A DNA stretch of 58,677 nt from an uncultured Oscillibacter sp. (GCA_910585245.1 CAJUCO010000013.1:1-58677); one strand, 5' to 3'; numbered from the stretch's first letter, positions 16,473 to 24,841 are shown. Translations and numbers: made by a program. Notes: generated by a model from the letters alone, not told the origin.

Positions 16473-16510
16473 GGGTCAGCGCTTGGGTCAGAGCGCTGAC
16501 CCGATTTTTT
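16473..16510 (+). terminator. Terminator after integrase B
   Basis: An 11-bp GC-rich stem (16473-16483 with 16492-16502) followed by GATTTTTT. It closes the mobility operon before the att site. Confidence 0.85.
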
Positions 16511-16540
16511 GCCCGGATTATTTTAGAAAGAAAACAGAGA

Positions 16541-16574
16541 AAAAGTTCTGGAATCTTGCGATTCCAGAACTTTT
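16541..16574 (-). terminator. Element-borne terminator of the tRNA operon
   Basis: A perfect 15-bp stem with a 4-nt loop directly downstream of the tRNA-fMet 3' end on the minus strand, ending in a T-run on that strand. It lies inside element B, so the integrated element supplies the tRNA operon's terminator. Confidence 0.75.
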
Positions 16575-16575
16575 G

Positions 16576-16651
<76 letters not shown>

Positions 16652-16663
16652 ATATTTCGTTTG

Positions 16664-16750
16664 TGGTGCCGGTGACCGGACTCGAACCGGTACAGTATTG
16701 CTACCGGGAGATTTTAAGTCTCCTGTGTCTACCAATTCCACCACACCGGC
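16664..16750 (-). tRNA. tRNA-Leu (UAA)
   Basis: An 87-nt class II tRNA with a long variable arm, anticodon TAA, acceptor stem GCCGGTG/CACCGGC and encoded CCA. It is the first gene of the two-tRNA operon. Confidence 0.95.
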
Positions 16751-16768
16751 AGCTTGTCGGCATGGATT

Positions 16769-16798
16769 AGGATACCATAAGTCCATCTGATTTGTCAA
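16769..16798 (-). promoter_or_regulatory. Promoter of the tRNA-Leu/tRNA-fMet operon
   Basis: Read on the minus strand: TTGACA (16793-16798), 18-bp spacer, TATCCT (16769-16774), placing the start a few bases before tRNA-Leu. Confidence 0.7.
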
Positions 16799-16864
16799 GC
16801 ACAATTTTCAAAAAAAGCAAATTTTTTCTTTTCCGTGGCAGCCTTGGCCACCTCCGATCTCTTT

Positions 16865-17027
16865 TAGGCCTTGTTTGATAAACGGCGGAATGCCCAACGG
16901 CGAGAGATCTGTTCCCCAATCAAGGAAAATTTTCCCAGGTTGGCTGCCGCCCAGCAAGAAACTTTCATGCAAAATGGGGGAAAATATCCGCCGCTTGGGC
17001 GTTTTGACATTTTTCAAACAAGGCCTA
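16865..17027. repeat. 163-bp palindromic MITE-like repeat
   Basis: Both ends read TAGGCCTTGTTTGA inward, and the similarity of the two arms extends to about 80 bp each (for example GCCCAA and GGCTGCCGCC in both), making a long imperfect palindrome. A related half copy is at 27671-27705. There is no transposase gene. It fills most of the otherwise empty gap between the tRNAs and the next gene (16752-17125). Confidence 0.7.
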
Positions 17028-17125
17028 GTCCCGCCCTAGCCACCGTCACCATTCCCACTCCCTGAAAATCAGCAACGCCCCTCCGCCAGAGGAACCAACC
17101 GCTCTAAAACGGCGTTTTAACGGTT

Positions 17126-18028
17126 TCAACACAAACCCGAAGAGCGCCGGTCCGAATATTCAAAGCTGGCAAGCCGGTCCGTATGCTGAAAAAGAACCCG
17201 CTCCCCTTTCCAAAAGCAATACCGCACGATTGCGCACAGACTCTCGTGGATGAAGCGCTCCATCCCTCCATCCACCGGAGCGCGAAGGGGCTGCCTCCGC
17301 TCTTCCAGCAATTCTACAGACAGACGGTATCCGCCCTGCCGGATCACCGCTCCCGAAGCTGACCACCCCTCGATTCGCGCGCCCCGGTAGGTCGCCAGAC
17401 GGTACTCCCGGCCATGGTGAAAAATCGCGGAGATACAGCCTGTAAAGCTCCCCACCGGCAGGGGGATAGAGGCAACCGCCAGCATCAAACCGCCCCCCTC
17501 CGGCCAATGGCACTGCGTCCAAAGGTAGACGTCCGGAAATGACCAGCCCCGGTCCGTCTCAATATATCCGACGCCATCGGTGAAATCCAAAACCTCCCCG
17601 TTCAGGTTCAGCCGTCCCTCCAGACGGTGGCCCATACTGACGACGCCATGAGCGCACTGCATTCCCGCCATGAAGCGAAACGGCCCCATGATATCGGACC
17701 TAATTCTCATGAACGGTCCGTAACGAAGCCACCCCTGAAGCGAAATCCCCTCCTGGCAAATGTCCGCCTGCATCCCCTGCTCGCCAAACCGGGAACCGCC
17801 TATTTGCACCCAAAACGGGTTCTGCCCCATCTGAAATTGCGGCTCCGGGTACTCCAACCACCAAGAGCCACCTTCCGCGATGATTTGGAGAGACGCGCTG
17901 GAACGGCCCGCGCCGTCCACATGGTACGCGGGAATCAACGCCAGCGCCTTTCCGCTCCGGCTTTGATGCTTGAAATACCACCCCTCAAAATAGGGGTCCC
18001 TCCGCTTTATACTCTGGTGATGACCCAT
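17126..18028 (-). CDS. Tocopherol cyclase-like family protein
   Basis: A 300-residue soluble protein matching the tocopherol cyclase-like family (PF14249 type). Signatures are RRDPYFEGWYFKHQ at residues 8-21, an aromatic beta-rich body with WLEYPEP, YIETDRGWSFPDVYLWTQCHW near 155-175, and a conserved C-terminal LCAIVRYCFWKG. In bacteria its substrate is unknown; the fold is a lipocalin-like barrel pair that could bind a lipid or isoprenoid. GGGAG precedes the ATG. It stands alone, and no quinone or tocopherol gene is nearby. Confidence 0.75.
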   Translation of the reverse strand: MGHHQSIKRRDPYFEGWYFKHQSRSGKALALIPAYHVDGAGRSSASLQIIAEGGSWWLEYPEPQFQMGQNPFWVQIGGSRFGEQGMQADICQEGISLQGWLRYGPFMRIRSDIMGPFRFMAGMQCAHGVVSMGHRLEGRLNLNGEVLDFTDGVGYIETDRGWSFPDVYLWTQCHWPEGGGLMLAVASIPLPVGSFTGCISAIFHHGREYRLATYRGARIEGWSASGAVIRQGGYRLSVELLEERRQPLRAPVDGGMERFIHESLCAIVRYCFWKGERVLFQHTDRLASFEYSDRRSSGLC

Positions 18029-18156
18029 TCATGCTCCCTTTCCGATCTGAAAACTAAGTGACTTGATACAGACAGTATTCTCCAGGGAAGGGAAAATTAT
18101 AAACGAAAACTTCCAAAACGCCGCCCCTCCCCCGGCTTATCCCCCATGGGACCACG

Positions 18157-18891
18157 TCAGGTTTCGCCTTGCTCCGTTCCGGCCTCTCTCCGGAATGCCT
18201 CCAGCCGGGTCCGGTCCGGGATGAAGAAGCGCTTTTTTTCATAGCGGATCAGATTTTGCTCCACCAGACGCCTGCAAGCGCGGGACACCGTCTCCCGGGA
18301 GACTCCGATGTAATCCGCCATCTGCTGGACGCTCAGGGATAAATGAATCTCCACTCCGGTCCCCAGGGGCCTTCCAAAATCGCTGGAGAGCTTTAGAAGT
18401 TTCGCCGCCAGCTTCCGTTCCACAAACCAGGTGTCCGCCGAATTTTTCAGCTGGTGGCTCAGACGCCAGAGCCGCCGCTCATACTGGGCAAACAGAGCCT
18501 CCGCCAACGCCGGACTGTGGCGGATTCCGTCTGCCAGAGCCTCCCGCTCCATACAAAGCAGTACCGCGTCCGCCGCCACCGCCGCCAAAACCTGCCCGCC
18601 GCCGCTCATCACGTCCTGGTTCAGCAATGCCCCAGGGCCCTGAAAAAAGAGGATTTTCCGTCCGCCACGGCCGGTTTGGGTATACAGCGCCACCGCGCCC
18701 CGCCAGACAAACCAGGCGGTCTGCCGGTACTCCTCCAGACGCTCGCCCCGCCGCCCCGCCAGCTCCTCCCCCCGGCGGAAATGGGCAATCCACATACTCT
18801 CTGCCAAGGTTTTCAGCTCCTCTTCCGGCAGAGACTGAAAAAGACGGATGGAGCGAAGCATCAGAACGCTTGGTCTTTCCATAGAAGACAT
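18157..18891 (-). CDS. Crp/Fnr family transcriptional regulator
   Basis: A 244-residue regulator. The N-terminal cyclic-nucleotide-binding-like barrel is at about 12-125 (FQSLPEEELKTLAE, FQGPGALLNQDVMSGG), then a dimerisation helix, then a winged HTH at about 170-220 (SVQQMADYIGVSRETVSRACRRL). It has no N-terminal cysteine cluster, so a Fe-S Fnr is unlikely; the effector is unknown. Two in-frame ATGs (18891 and 18882) compete, and GGAAGG spacing fits the second somewhat better. It is divergent from the ABC transporter operon with a CRP-like box between them, suggesting it controls both. Confidence 0.88.
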   Translation of the reverse strand: MSSMERPSVLMLRSIRLFQSLPEEELKTLAESMWIAHFRRGEELAGRRGERLEEYRQTAWFVWRGAVALYTQTGRGGRKILFFQGPGALLNQDVMSGGGQVLAAVAADAVLLCMEREALADGIRHSPALAEALFAQYERRLWRLSHQLKNSADTWFVERKLAAKLLKLSSDFGRPLGTGVEIHLSLSVQQMADYIGVSRETVSRACRRLVEQNLIRYEKKRFFIPDRTRLEAFRREAGTEQGET

Positions 18892-18901
18892 CTTCCTTCC
18901 C

Positions 18902-18918
18902 TCACGGCAGCGCCGTGA
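18902..18918. promoter_or_regulatory. Perfect palindrome in the crp/fnr leader
   Basis: TCACGGC-AGC-GCCGTGA lies just upstream of the regulator's ribosome-binding site. It may be an mRNA hairpin affecting translation or a second protein-binding site. Confidence 0.45.
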
Positions 18919-18923
18919 AATTT

Positions 18924-18939
18924 TGTGACGGGAGTCACG
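18924..18939. promoter_or_regulatory. CRP/FNR-type operator
   Basis: TGTGACGGGAGTCACG matches the TGTGA-N6-TCACA consensus except at the last base. It is centred 33-40 bp from the regulator's start codon. It lies about 81 bp upstream of the transcription start predicted for the ABC operon from the TTTAAT at 19001, a class I activator spacing. Confidence 0.7.
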
Positions 18940-19027
18940 GAAAGCGAAATCCCCGGCATATTTTTTCCAGAGGAGTATTCCCAGTCTGCCAGAAATGTGA
19001 TTTAATCATCCAAAAGGAGGGCTGACC

Positions 19028-19984
19028 ATGTGGAAACGATCTCTTGCCGCTTGTCTCGTTCTGGCGGCGCTGCTGTCCGCCTGCGGCGGGGCGCCCACTC
19101 CGCCGGTCCCGGAGACGGAAGCCGAAGAGTCCAGTATACCGCCGTCCGTCTCTTTCTCCGACGATCTGGGCCGGTTCGTGTCCCTGGAGCGGCCTTGCCG
19201 GGTGGCGGCGCTGACCGGCAGCTTTGCAGACGTCTGGTGTCTCGCCGGAGGAACGGAAACTCTGGCCGCCGCGGCCGGAGACACCTGGACCCAGTTTGAC
19301 CTGGGGCTGGGACCGGAGGTAGCCAACCTTGGCGGCGTGAAGGAGATTGACACGGAGCGGCTGTTCGCCGCCCAGCCGGACCTGGTGCTGGCAAGCGCCA
19401 ATACCGCCGCCCAGGCGGCCTTGCTGGAAATGCTGGAGAGCGCGGGCCTGACCACGGCGTATTTCAACGTCAGCTCCTTCGAAGACTATCTCCGGATGCT
19501 GGAGATCTGCACCCGGCTCACGGGCTGCCCTGAACGTTACCACCTCTATGGCTCCGGCGTTCAAACTCAGGTGGAAGCCGCCCGGGCCCGGCAGGACGGC
19601 TCCGCTCCCACAGTGCTCTACGTCCGGGCCACCGGCTCCAGCTGCAAGGTGAAAAACAGCCAAGACAGCGTGCTGGGGGAAATGCTGGCGGACCTGGGCT
19701 GCGTCAACATCGCCGACAGCGATGGGGGACTGTTGGAAACCCTGAGCCTGGAGGTCATTGTGGAGCGGGACCCGGACTTCATCTTCGCCGTGGTCCAGGG
19801 CAGCGACACCGCCAAGGCCGAGGCCCTGCTGGACGCCACGCTGCTGTCCCATCCCGCCTGGGCGTCGCTGACCGCCGTGAAGGAGGGCCGCTTTCACGTC
19901 ATGGACCAAACGCTCTACAACCTCAAACCCAACGCAAACTGGGGGATTGCCTATGAACAGCTGGCGGACATCCTGTATACTTAA
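19028..19984 (+). CDS. ABC transporter substrate-binding lipoprotein (iron/cobalamin/heme type)
   Basis: A 318-residue extracytoplasmic binding protein of the BtuF/FhuD/FepB class. The signal peptide ends in the lipobox LLSAC, so Cys21 would be lipid-modified. The mature part has the two lobes and single backbone helix of class III proteins, starting SFSDDLGRFVSL and ending ANWGIAYEQLADIL. AAAGGAGG precedes the ATG. It overlaps the permease gene, forming a three-gene importer. The ligand cannot be read from sequence; the siroheme genes downstream favour a tetrapyrrole or metal chelate. Confidence 0.88.
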   Translation: MWKRSLAACLVLAALLSACGGAPTPPVPETEAEESSIPPSVSFSDDLGRFVSLERPCRVAALTGSFADVWCLAGGTETLAAAAGDTWTQFDLGLGPEVANLGGVKEIDTERLFAAQPDLVLASANTAAQAALLEMLESAGLTTAYFNVSSFEDYLRMLEICTRLTGCPERYHLYGSGVQTQVEAARARQDGSAPTVLYVRATGSSCKVKNSQDSVLGEMLADLGCVNIADSDGGLLETLSLEVIVERDPDFIFAVVQGSDTAKAEALLDATLLSHPAWASLTAVKEGRFHVMDQTLYNLKPNANWGIAYEQLADILYT

Positions 19985-20972
19985 GCGTCCGGCGGGCCTG
20001 TGCCTGCTGCTGGCCCTGCTGACGGTCCTCGCCGCCCTGGCGGGAATCTGCGCCGGGTCCGTCCCCCTGTCCTTGCGGGACGTGGCGGAGACCCTGAGGG
20101 GCAGGCAGACGGACACGGCGGCGTATCGGATCGTCCTTTACACCCGCCTTCCCCGGGTGCTGGCGGGATTGCTGGCCGGGGCCGCCCTGGCCGCCTCCGG
20201 CGCGCTGCTTCAGGCGGTTCTGGCCAATTCCCTGGCCTCCCCCGGCGTCATTGGGGTCAACGCCGGGGCGGGGCTGCTGGTGTCTTTGAGCTGCGCCCTG
20301 TTTCCCGCCTCGGCCTGGACAGTACCCCTGGCGGCATTTTTAGGGGCGGCCCTGGGCGTATTGCTGGTGCTGTCCATCTCCGAGGCGGCGGGGGCCTCCA
20401 GAATTTCCCTGGCCCTCACCGGCGTGGCGGTCTCCAGCGTCTTTTCCGCCGGAATCGACGCTGTGGTCACCTTCTTCCCCGACGCGTTAAACGGCTATTC
20501 CGATTTTCGCGTGGGCGGTCTTTCCGGCGTCACCCTCCCGCGGCTGGTCCCCGCCGCCTGGGTGATCGGGATCGCTCTGCCTGCGGCCCTCTCCCTGGCG
20601 GCCCAGCTGGACGTGCTGTCCCTGGGAAGCGAAACGGCCCAAAGCCTGGGACTCCCTGTCCGGCGGACGCGGGTTTTGCTGTTGCTGCTGGCCGCGGCCC
20701 TGGCGGGAGCAGCCGTCGGCGTCTCCGGCCTGCTGGGCTTTGTGGGACTCATCGCCCCTCAGGCCGTCCGGCGGCTTCAAAACGGGGGCGGAGCGTTTCA
20801 GCTCCTGGCCTCCGCCCTGGGCGGGGCGCTGCTGCTGACCCTTTGCGACCTGTTGTCCCGAACGTTGTTCAGCCCCTACGAGCTGCCGGTGGGCGTGGTC
20901 ATGTCCCTTTTGGGCGGCCCCTTTTTCATCTGGCTGCTCTACCGGCAGAGGGGAGGGCGCACCCATGCTTGA
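19953..20972 (+). CDS. FecCD-family ABC transporter permease
   Basis: A 339-residue membrane protein with about nine to ten hydrophobic helices. FecCD motifs include LRLPRVLAGLLAGAALAASGALLQ-like at 55-75 (YTRLPRVLAGLLAGAALA) and GLIAPQAVRRL near 265, the coupling loop to the ATPase. The ATG at 19953 has GGGGG seven bases upstream; a TTG at 19947 is the alternative. It overlaps the lipoprotein gene by 32 bp and the ATPase gene by 8 bp, so the three are translationally coupled. Confidence 0.9.
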   Translation: MNSWRTSCILKRPAGLCLLLALLTVLAALAGICAGSVPLSLRDVAETLRGRQTDTAAYRIVLYTRLPRVLAGLLAGAALAASGALLQAVLANSLASPGVIGVNAGAGLLVSLSCALFPASAWTVPLAAFLGAALGVLLVLSISEAAGASRISLALTGVAVSSVFSAGIDAVVTFFPDALNGYSDFRVGGLSGVTLPRLVPAAWVIGIALPAALSLAAQLDVLSLGSETAQSLGLPVRRTRVLLLLLAAALAGAAVGVSGLLGFVGLIAPQAVRRLQNGGGAFQLLASALGGALLLTLCDLLSRTLFSPYELPVGVVMSLLGGPFFIWLLYRQRGGRTHA

Positions 20973-21765
20973 ACTGCAAGAGATGTCCGCCGGGTATCGC
21001 GCCACCGCCGTGGTATCCGGCGTGTCCCTCCGCTTTGTGCCGGGGCGGATTCTGGTGCTGGCGGGGCCCAACGGCTGCGGGAAAAGCACCTTGCTGCGCA
21101 CCGCCCTGGGCCTCCAACCCAGGCTGGGGGGGCGCATCCTGCTGGACGGTGTGGAACTGAGCGCCCTTTCGCCCCGCCAGATTGCCCAGCGGGCCGCCTT
21201 CATGGCCCAGTCCCGGAGCGTGCCCAACATCACCGCGGGAAGGCTGGTGCTCCACGGCCGGTTTCCCTACCTCTCCTATCCCCGGCGCTATCAAAAGCGG
21301 GACCGGGAAACCGCCCGGAGAGCCCTGGAGTGGGTGGGGGGCGCCGGTCTGGCAGACCGCCCCTTAACGGAGCTCAGCGGCGGCCAGCGGCAAAAGATTT
21401 ACCTCGCCATGGCCCTGGCCCAGGACACGGAAACCATTTTGATGGACGAACCCACCACCTTTTTGGACGTCCGGCACCAGCTGGAGGTCATGGCCCTGGC
21501 CCGGAAACTGGCGGAGGAGGGCCGGGCCGTCGGGATAGTGCTCCACGACCTTTGCCTTGCCCTGCGGTACGCGGACCGGATCGCCCTGCTCCACGGCGGG
21601 GGACTTCTGGATTACGGACCGCCGGAGGCCCTCTATGAGCGGGGCCTGCTGGAAAAGGCCTTCGGCGTCTCCCTGGGCCGCGTCCGAACGGAGGATGGGG
21701 TCCAATACTATTACCGCCCCCTTTCCGGCAGGGGTATTATTTCCGAAGATAAAGTTCGGAAATAA
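20965..21765 (+). CDS. ABC transporter ATP-binding protein (FecE/BtuD-like)
   Basis: The 266-residue ATPase that powers the importer. It shows Walker A GPNGCGKST (about 34-42), a Q-loop, signature LSGGQRQK (about 138), Walker B ILMDEP (about 158) and the switch histidine in VLHDLCLA. The last dozen codons lie inside a perfect hairpin repeat (21733-21769), giving the tail GIISEDKVRK. The natural C terminus was therefore probably altered by insertion of the repeat. It ends the importer operon about 110 bp before the siroheme genes. Confidence 0.92.
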   Translation: MLELQEMSAGYRATAVVSGVSLRFVPGRILVLAGPNGCGKSTLLRTALGLQPRLGGRILLDGVELSALSPRQIAQRAAFMAQSRSVPNITAGRLVLHGRFPYLSYPRRYQKRDRETARRALEWVGGAGLADRPLTELSGGQRQKIYLAMALAQDTETILMDEPTTFLDVRHQLEVMALARKLAEEGRAVGIVLHDLCLALRYADRIALLHGGGLLDYGPPEALYERGLLEKAFGVSLGRVRTEDGVQYYYRPLSGRGIISEDKVRK

Positions 21766-21769
21766 TACC
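21733..21769. repeat. Palindromic repeat, copy 2 (overlaps ATPase 3' end)
   Basis: A perfect 15-bp stem, GGTATTATTTCCGAA and its complement, with a 7-nt loop. It spans the stop codon of the ATPase gene and belongs to the same family as 7370-7402 and 21826-21858. Confidence 0.8.
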
Positions 21770-21825
21770 ATTTGATTAGAGCCGTTTTGCTCGCCCTTTA
21801 CGGGGCAACCGCAAAACATGGCAAA

Positions 21826-21858
21826 TATTACTTCCGGCCTTTCAGTTCGGAAGTAATA
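21826..21858. repeat. Palindromic repeat, copy 3
   Basis: An 11-bp perfect stem (TATTACTTCCG/CGGAAGTAATA) with an 11-nt loop, shortly before the precorrin-2 dehydrogenase gene. The compensated T-to-C and A-to-G change relative to the other copies suggests selection for the hairpin. Confidence 0.75.
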
Positions 21859-21874
21859 ACGAGGAGGAGACCTT

Positions 21875-22513
21875 ATGAGCTGCTTTCCCTTTTTCATGGA
21901 CATCGGCGGCAAACCCGCCCTGGTGGCCGGCGGCGGAACGGTAGCCCTGCGAAAAATCGAAAAGCTCCTGCCCTACGGTCCCCACCTGACGGTGGTAGCC
22001 CCCGTAATTGCGGAGGAAATCGCCGCGCTTCCGGGCCTGCGGATCTTGCCCCGCCCCTTCCAGGCGGAGGACCTGGAGGGGATGGCCTTCGTAATCGCCG
22101 CCACGGCGGAACGCAAAACCAACCGCCAAATCGCCTCCCTCTGCCACCGGAGGGGAATTCTGGTCAACGTGGTGGACGATCCGGCGGCCTGTACCTTTTT
22201 GTTTCCGGCTCTGGTGAAGCGGGGAGAGCTCTCCGTGGGCGTCTCCACCGGCGGAGCCAGTCCCAGTGCCGCTATTTACCTCAAAGAACAAATTGAAACG
22301 TTACTCCCCGGCAATCTGGAGGAAATTCTGAACTTTTTAAAGGATATTCGCCCCACCGTCCAGGCAGCGCTGCCGGAGGAGGACCAGCGGTCTCAGGCGC
22401 TCTCCCTTCTGTTCCGGCGGTGTCTGGAGCGGGGCCGGGGCCTTACGGAGCGGGAGACGGAGGACTGCCTTCGCGCCGTCCGGACAGCGGAGGAAAAGGG
22501 GGGCACACTATGA
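21875..22513 (+). CDS. Precorrin-2 dehydrogenase / sirohydrochlorin ferrochelatase-like
   Basis: A 212-residue enzyme that oxidises precorrin-2 to sirohydrochlorin with NAD, and in some members inserts iron to make siroheme. The Rossmann loop is at residues 14-24 (LVAGGGTVALRK), and the conserved ATAERKTNRQIASLC and NVVDDPAACTFLFPALVKRGELSVGVSTGGASP match the CysG N-terminal / SirC / Met8 family. GAGGAGG precedes the ATG. It is coupled by an ATGA overlap to the next gene, which supplies precorrin-2. Confidence 0.92.
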   Translation: MSCFPFFMDIGGKPALVAGGGTVALRKIEKLLPYGPHLTVVAPVIAEEIAALPGLRILPRPFQAEDLEGMAFVIAATAERKTNRQIASLCHRRGILVNVVDDPAACTFLFPALVKRGELSVGVSTGGASPSAAIYLKEQIETLLPGNLEEILNFLKDIRPTVQAALPEEDQRSQALSLLFRRCLERGRGLTERETEDCLRAVRTAEEKGGTL

Positions 22514-23997
22514 ACGCAAACGCCGGAAAGGTCTGGCTGGTGGGCGCCGGTTGTAGCGGCGCGGATCTGATCACCCTCCGGGGGCTCTCGGTTTTAAAGC
22601 GCTGTCAGGCGGTGGTCTATGACGATCTCATTGACCGGGAACTGCTCTCCTTCGCCCCGGAGACGGCGGCGCGGCTTTCCATGGGAAAGCGCCACGGCCT
22701 CCCCTCCGCCGCTCAGGAGGACATTTGCGCCGCGCTGATTCGCCTCTCTCGAGAGGGCAAGGAGGTCGTGCGGCTCAAAGGCGGCGATCCCTTTGTCTTT
22801 GGCCGGGGCGGCGAGGAACTGGCGGCCTTGCGGGAGGCGGGGGTCCCCTGCGAGGAAATCCCCGGCGTCTCCTCCGCCATCGCCATTCCAGCCGCCGCCG
22901 GGATTCCCGTCACTTACCGCCGCCTCAGTCAAAGCGTGCACATCGTCACCGCCCACACCGCGAAAAGCGGCGGCCTGCCGGAGGATTTCGACCGTCTGGC
23001 GGGACTGGAGGGCACATTGGTCTTTCTGATGGGCCTGAGCCGCCTCTCCCTCATCGTCCGGCGTCTCATCGCGGCGGGAAAAGCCCCGGAGACCCCTGCC
23101 GCCGTCCTCTCCGGCGGAAACGCCCTCCATCCCACCTCCACCCGGGGGCCGCTCTGGCGCCTGCCGGAACTGGCCCGGAACGTCCAGGCCCCGGCTGTGA
23201 TCGTGGTGGGACCCGTGGCGGCGTTGGAGCTGACCTCCACGGTGAACCGCCCTCTGGCGGGCCTGCGGGTGGGGTTGGTGGGCACGCCCACCTTGGTGCA
23301 AACCCTTCAGTCGTCCCTGCGGGAACAGGGCGCGTGGCCCTTCCAGGCCCAAACTCTGGTGGTACGCCCTCTCCCCTTCTCGCCTGGGAAACTGCTGGAA
23401 GGGCATCCCTGGCTGGTGTTCACCAGCGCAAACGGCGTTCGCCGTTTTTTCCAGGCTCTTGAAGAACAGGGCCCGGATATCCGGGCCCTGGCGGGATGCC
23501 GGTTCGCCGCCGTGGGGGCGGCCACGGAGCAGGCTCTTCGGGCCCACGGAATCCGGGTGGATCTCCGGCCGGAGATCTTCACCACCGCCGCCCTGGGGGA
23601 GGCGCTGGTCCGGCGGGTCCCGCCGGGGGAACTCATCTGCCTTCTCCGCTCCGCCCAGGCGGACGGAGCGCTCCAACAAAGGCTTCAACAGGCCGGACAC
23701 CCCGTGCAAGACGTTCGGATTTACGACGTCCAGCCCCGCCGGGACCAGCGGGAGTCCAGGGCTGCGGAACTGGCGGAGGCGGACTATCTGGTCTTCGCCA
23801 GCGCGGGCGGCGTCCGCTCCTTTTTGGAGGAGTTTGAGGCCCCTCCTCCCCGGGCCACCTGCGTTTGTATAGGGGAGGTCACCGCCGCCGCCCTGCGCTC
23901 TTCAACGGCAAGCCCTGTCCTGACGGCGGCGGAACCTTCCGCCCAAAGCGTCTTACAGGCCATTTTGTCCCACGCCGCCTCGTCACAAGGTTCATAA
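22510..23997 (+). CDS. Uroporphyrinogen-III C-methyltransferase fused to uroporphyrinogen-III synthase
   Basis: A 495-residue fusion. The N-terminal half (about 1-245) is the SAM-dependent methyltransferase that converts uroporphyrinogen III to precorrin-2, with VGAGCSGADLITLRG, VVYDDLI, RLKGGDPFVFGRGGEE and GVSSAIAIPAAAGIPVTYR. The C-terminal half (about 255-490) is a HemD-type synthase with WLVFTSANGVRRFF and VFASAGGVRSF. Such cobA-hemD fusions are known in Clostridia. With the preceding gene it makes the siroheme branch from hydroxymethylbilane. The ATG at 22510 overlaps the upstream stop. The genes hemA, hemB and hemC are not in the window. Confidence 0.93.
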   Translation: MNANAGKVWLVGAGCSGADLITLRGLSVLKRCQAVVYDDLIDRELLSFAPETAARLSMGKRHGLPSAAQEDICAALIRLSREGKEVVRLKGGDPFVFGRGGEELAALREAGVPCEEIPGVSSAIAIPAAAGIPVTYRRLSQSVHIVTAHTAKSGGLPEDFDRLAGLEGTLVFLMGLSRLSLIVRRLIAAGKAPETPAAVLSGGNALHPTSTRGPLWRLPELARNVQAPAVIVVGPVAALELTSTVNRPLAGLRVGLVGTPTLVQTLQSSLREQGAWPFQAQTLVVRPLPFSPGKLLEGHPWLVFTSANGVRRFFQALEEQGPDIRALAGCRFAAVGAATEQALRAHGIRVDLRPEIFTTAALGEALVRRVPPGELICLLRSAQADGALQQRLQQAGHPVQDVRIYDVQPRRDQRESRAAELAEADYLVFASAGGVRSFLEEFEAPPPRATCVCIGEVTAAALRSSTASPVLTAAEPSAQSVLQAILSHAASSQGS

Positions 23998-24178
23998 TAC
24001 TCGATTCCAAGGGGAAAGACAAGGGGCGTTTCGCCTCCGGCCTCTTGCGGTTCCAAGCCGGACCCCCTGAAACGTCTTCCCGCCCCTTTCGACTTCTTCC
24101 TCCGTTCTTTTCCCTCCTCCTTCCAAAATCCGCCTCCTTTTTTTGTCAGCCTTCCAGGGGATTTGTCCCCTACCGGCC

Positions 24179-24207
24179 TTGTAATTCCAGTTCTATTATG
24201 GTATACT
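24179..24207 (+). promoter_or_regulatory. Bactofilin promoter
   Basis: TTGTAA (24179-24184), 17-bp spacer, TATACT (24202-24207), 32 bp before the bactofilin start. Confidence 0.75.
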
Positions 24208-24238
24208 AAAGGTCAATTTCGCAAACGAGGTGAATGAA

Positions 24239-24718
24239 ATGGCTTTTTTTGGAGGACAGCCCAAGACCACCCCGGCGGTGGAACATCAGACCGACGGTGA
24301 CCGGCAGGAGAGCGCCGACATTCCCGAGCTTCCCGAGCCCCGGAGCAATACCGTCATCGCCAAGGACCTGCTTGTCACCGGCAAACTCAGCGGGGAGGGC
24401 GTAGTCCAGATCGAAGGCACGATAGAAGGCGAGGTTAATCTGAAGGGTTATGTCATTGTGACGTCCACCGGTAAGGTGAAAGGCCCCGTGGAAGCCGACG
24501 TAATCCGCATCGCCGGACAGGTGGAGGGCAACCTGATCTCTCACGACCACGTGCAGCTGGAACGTACCGGAACCATCAACGGCGACGTGACCACAGTCTC
24601 CTTTGTCATCGAAAATGGCGGCCGCCTGAACGGCCGGACCACCATGGTTCCGGAGCAGGCGTCCACCCCCCATGTGGAGCGGTTGGAGCCGTCAAAGCCG
24701 GAGGACGAGGACATCTGA
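24239..24718 (+). CDS. Bactofilin family protein
   Basis: A 159-residue bactofilin, a polymer-forming cytoskeletal protein often involved in cell shape or membrane-associated scaffolding. A flexible charged N terminus (about 1-35) precedes the beta-helix core at about 37-125 (NTVIAKDLLVTGKLSGEGVV, IEGTIEGEVNLKG, GPVEADVIRIAGQVEGNL), with a short acidic tail. ATG 24239 has GAGG eight bases upstream; the GTG at 24230 overlaps that site and is less likely. It forms its own unit with a promoter and terminator. Confidence 0.92.
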   Translation: MAFFGGQPKTTPAVEHQTDGDRQESADIPELPEPRSNTVIAKDLLVTGKLSGEGVVQIEGTIEGEVNLKGYVIVTSTGKVKGPVEADVIRIAGQVEGNLISHDHVQLERTGTINGDVTTVSFVIENGGRLNGRTTMVPEQASTPHVERLEPSKPEDEDI

Positions 24719-24753
24719 TCTCGAAACCCATTCGCTACATCCATATTACGCCG

Positions 24754-24778
24754 GAGGCCGGGGACAATCCCCGGCCTC
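24754..24778 (+). terminator. Terminator after bactofilin
   Basis: An 11-bp stem GAGGCCGGGGA with its complement, a 3-nt loop, then ATGTTTTCC. Confidence 0.8.
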
Positions 24779-24812
24779 ATGTTTTCCCGGTTTCGGGGCA
24801 AACTGGGTCTAC

Positions 24813-24841
24813 TTGATTTGTTCACACTTTCCCTGTAAAAT
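24813..24841 (+). promoter_or_regulatory. Promoter of the membrane-protein gene
   Basis: TTGATT (24813-24818), 17-bp spacer, TAAAAT (24836-24841). AAAGGAGG and the ATG at 24877 follow. Confidence 0.7.

Noticed and set aside
16871..17065. 64-codon frame in the gap after the tRNAs
   Set aside because: It lies within the 163-bp palindromic repeat and has no ribosome-binding site.
18892..19027. Cobalamin riboswitch before the importer
   Set aside because: Only 136 bp are available and no B12-box-like sequence is present; a CRP-type operator occupies the region.
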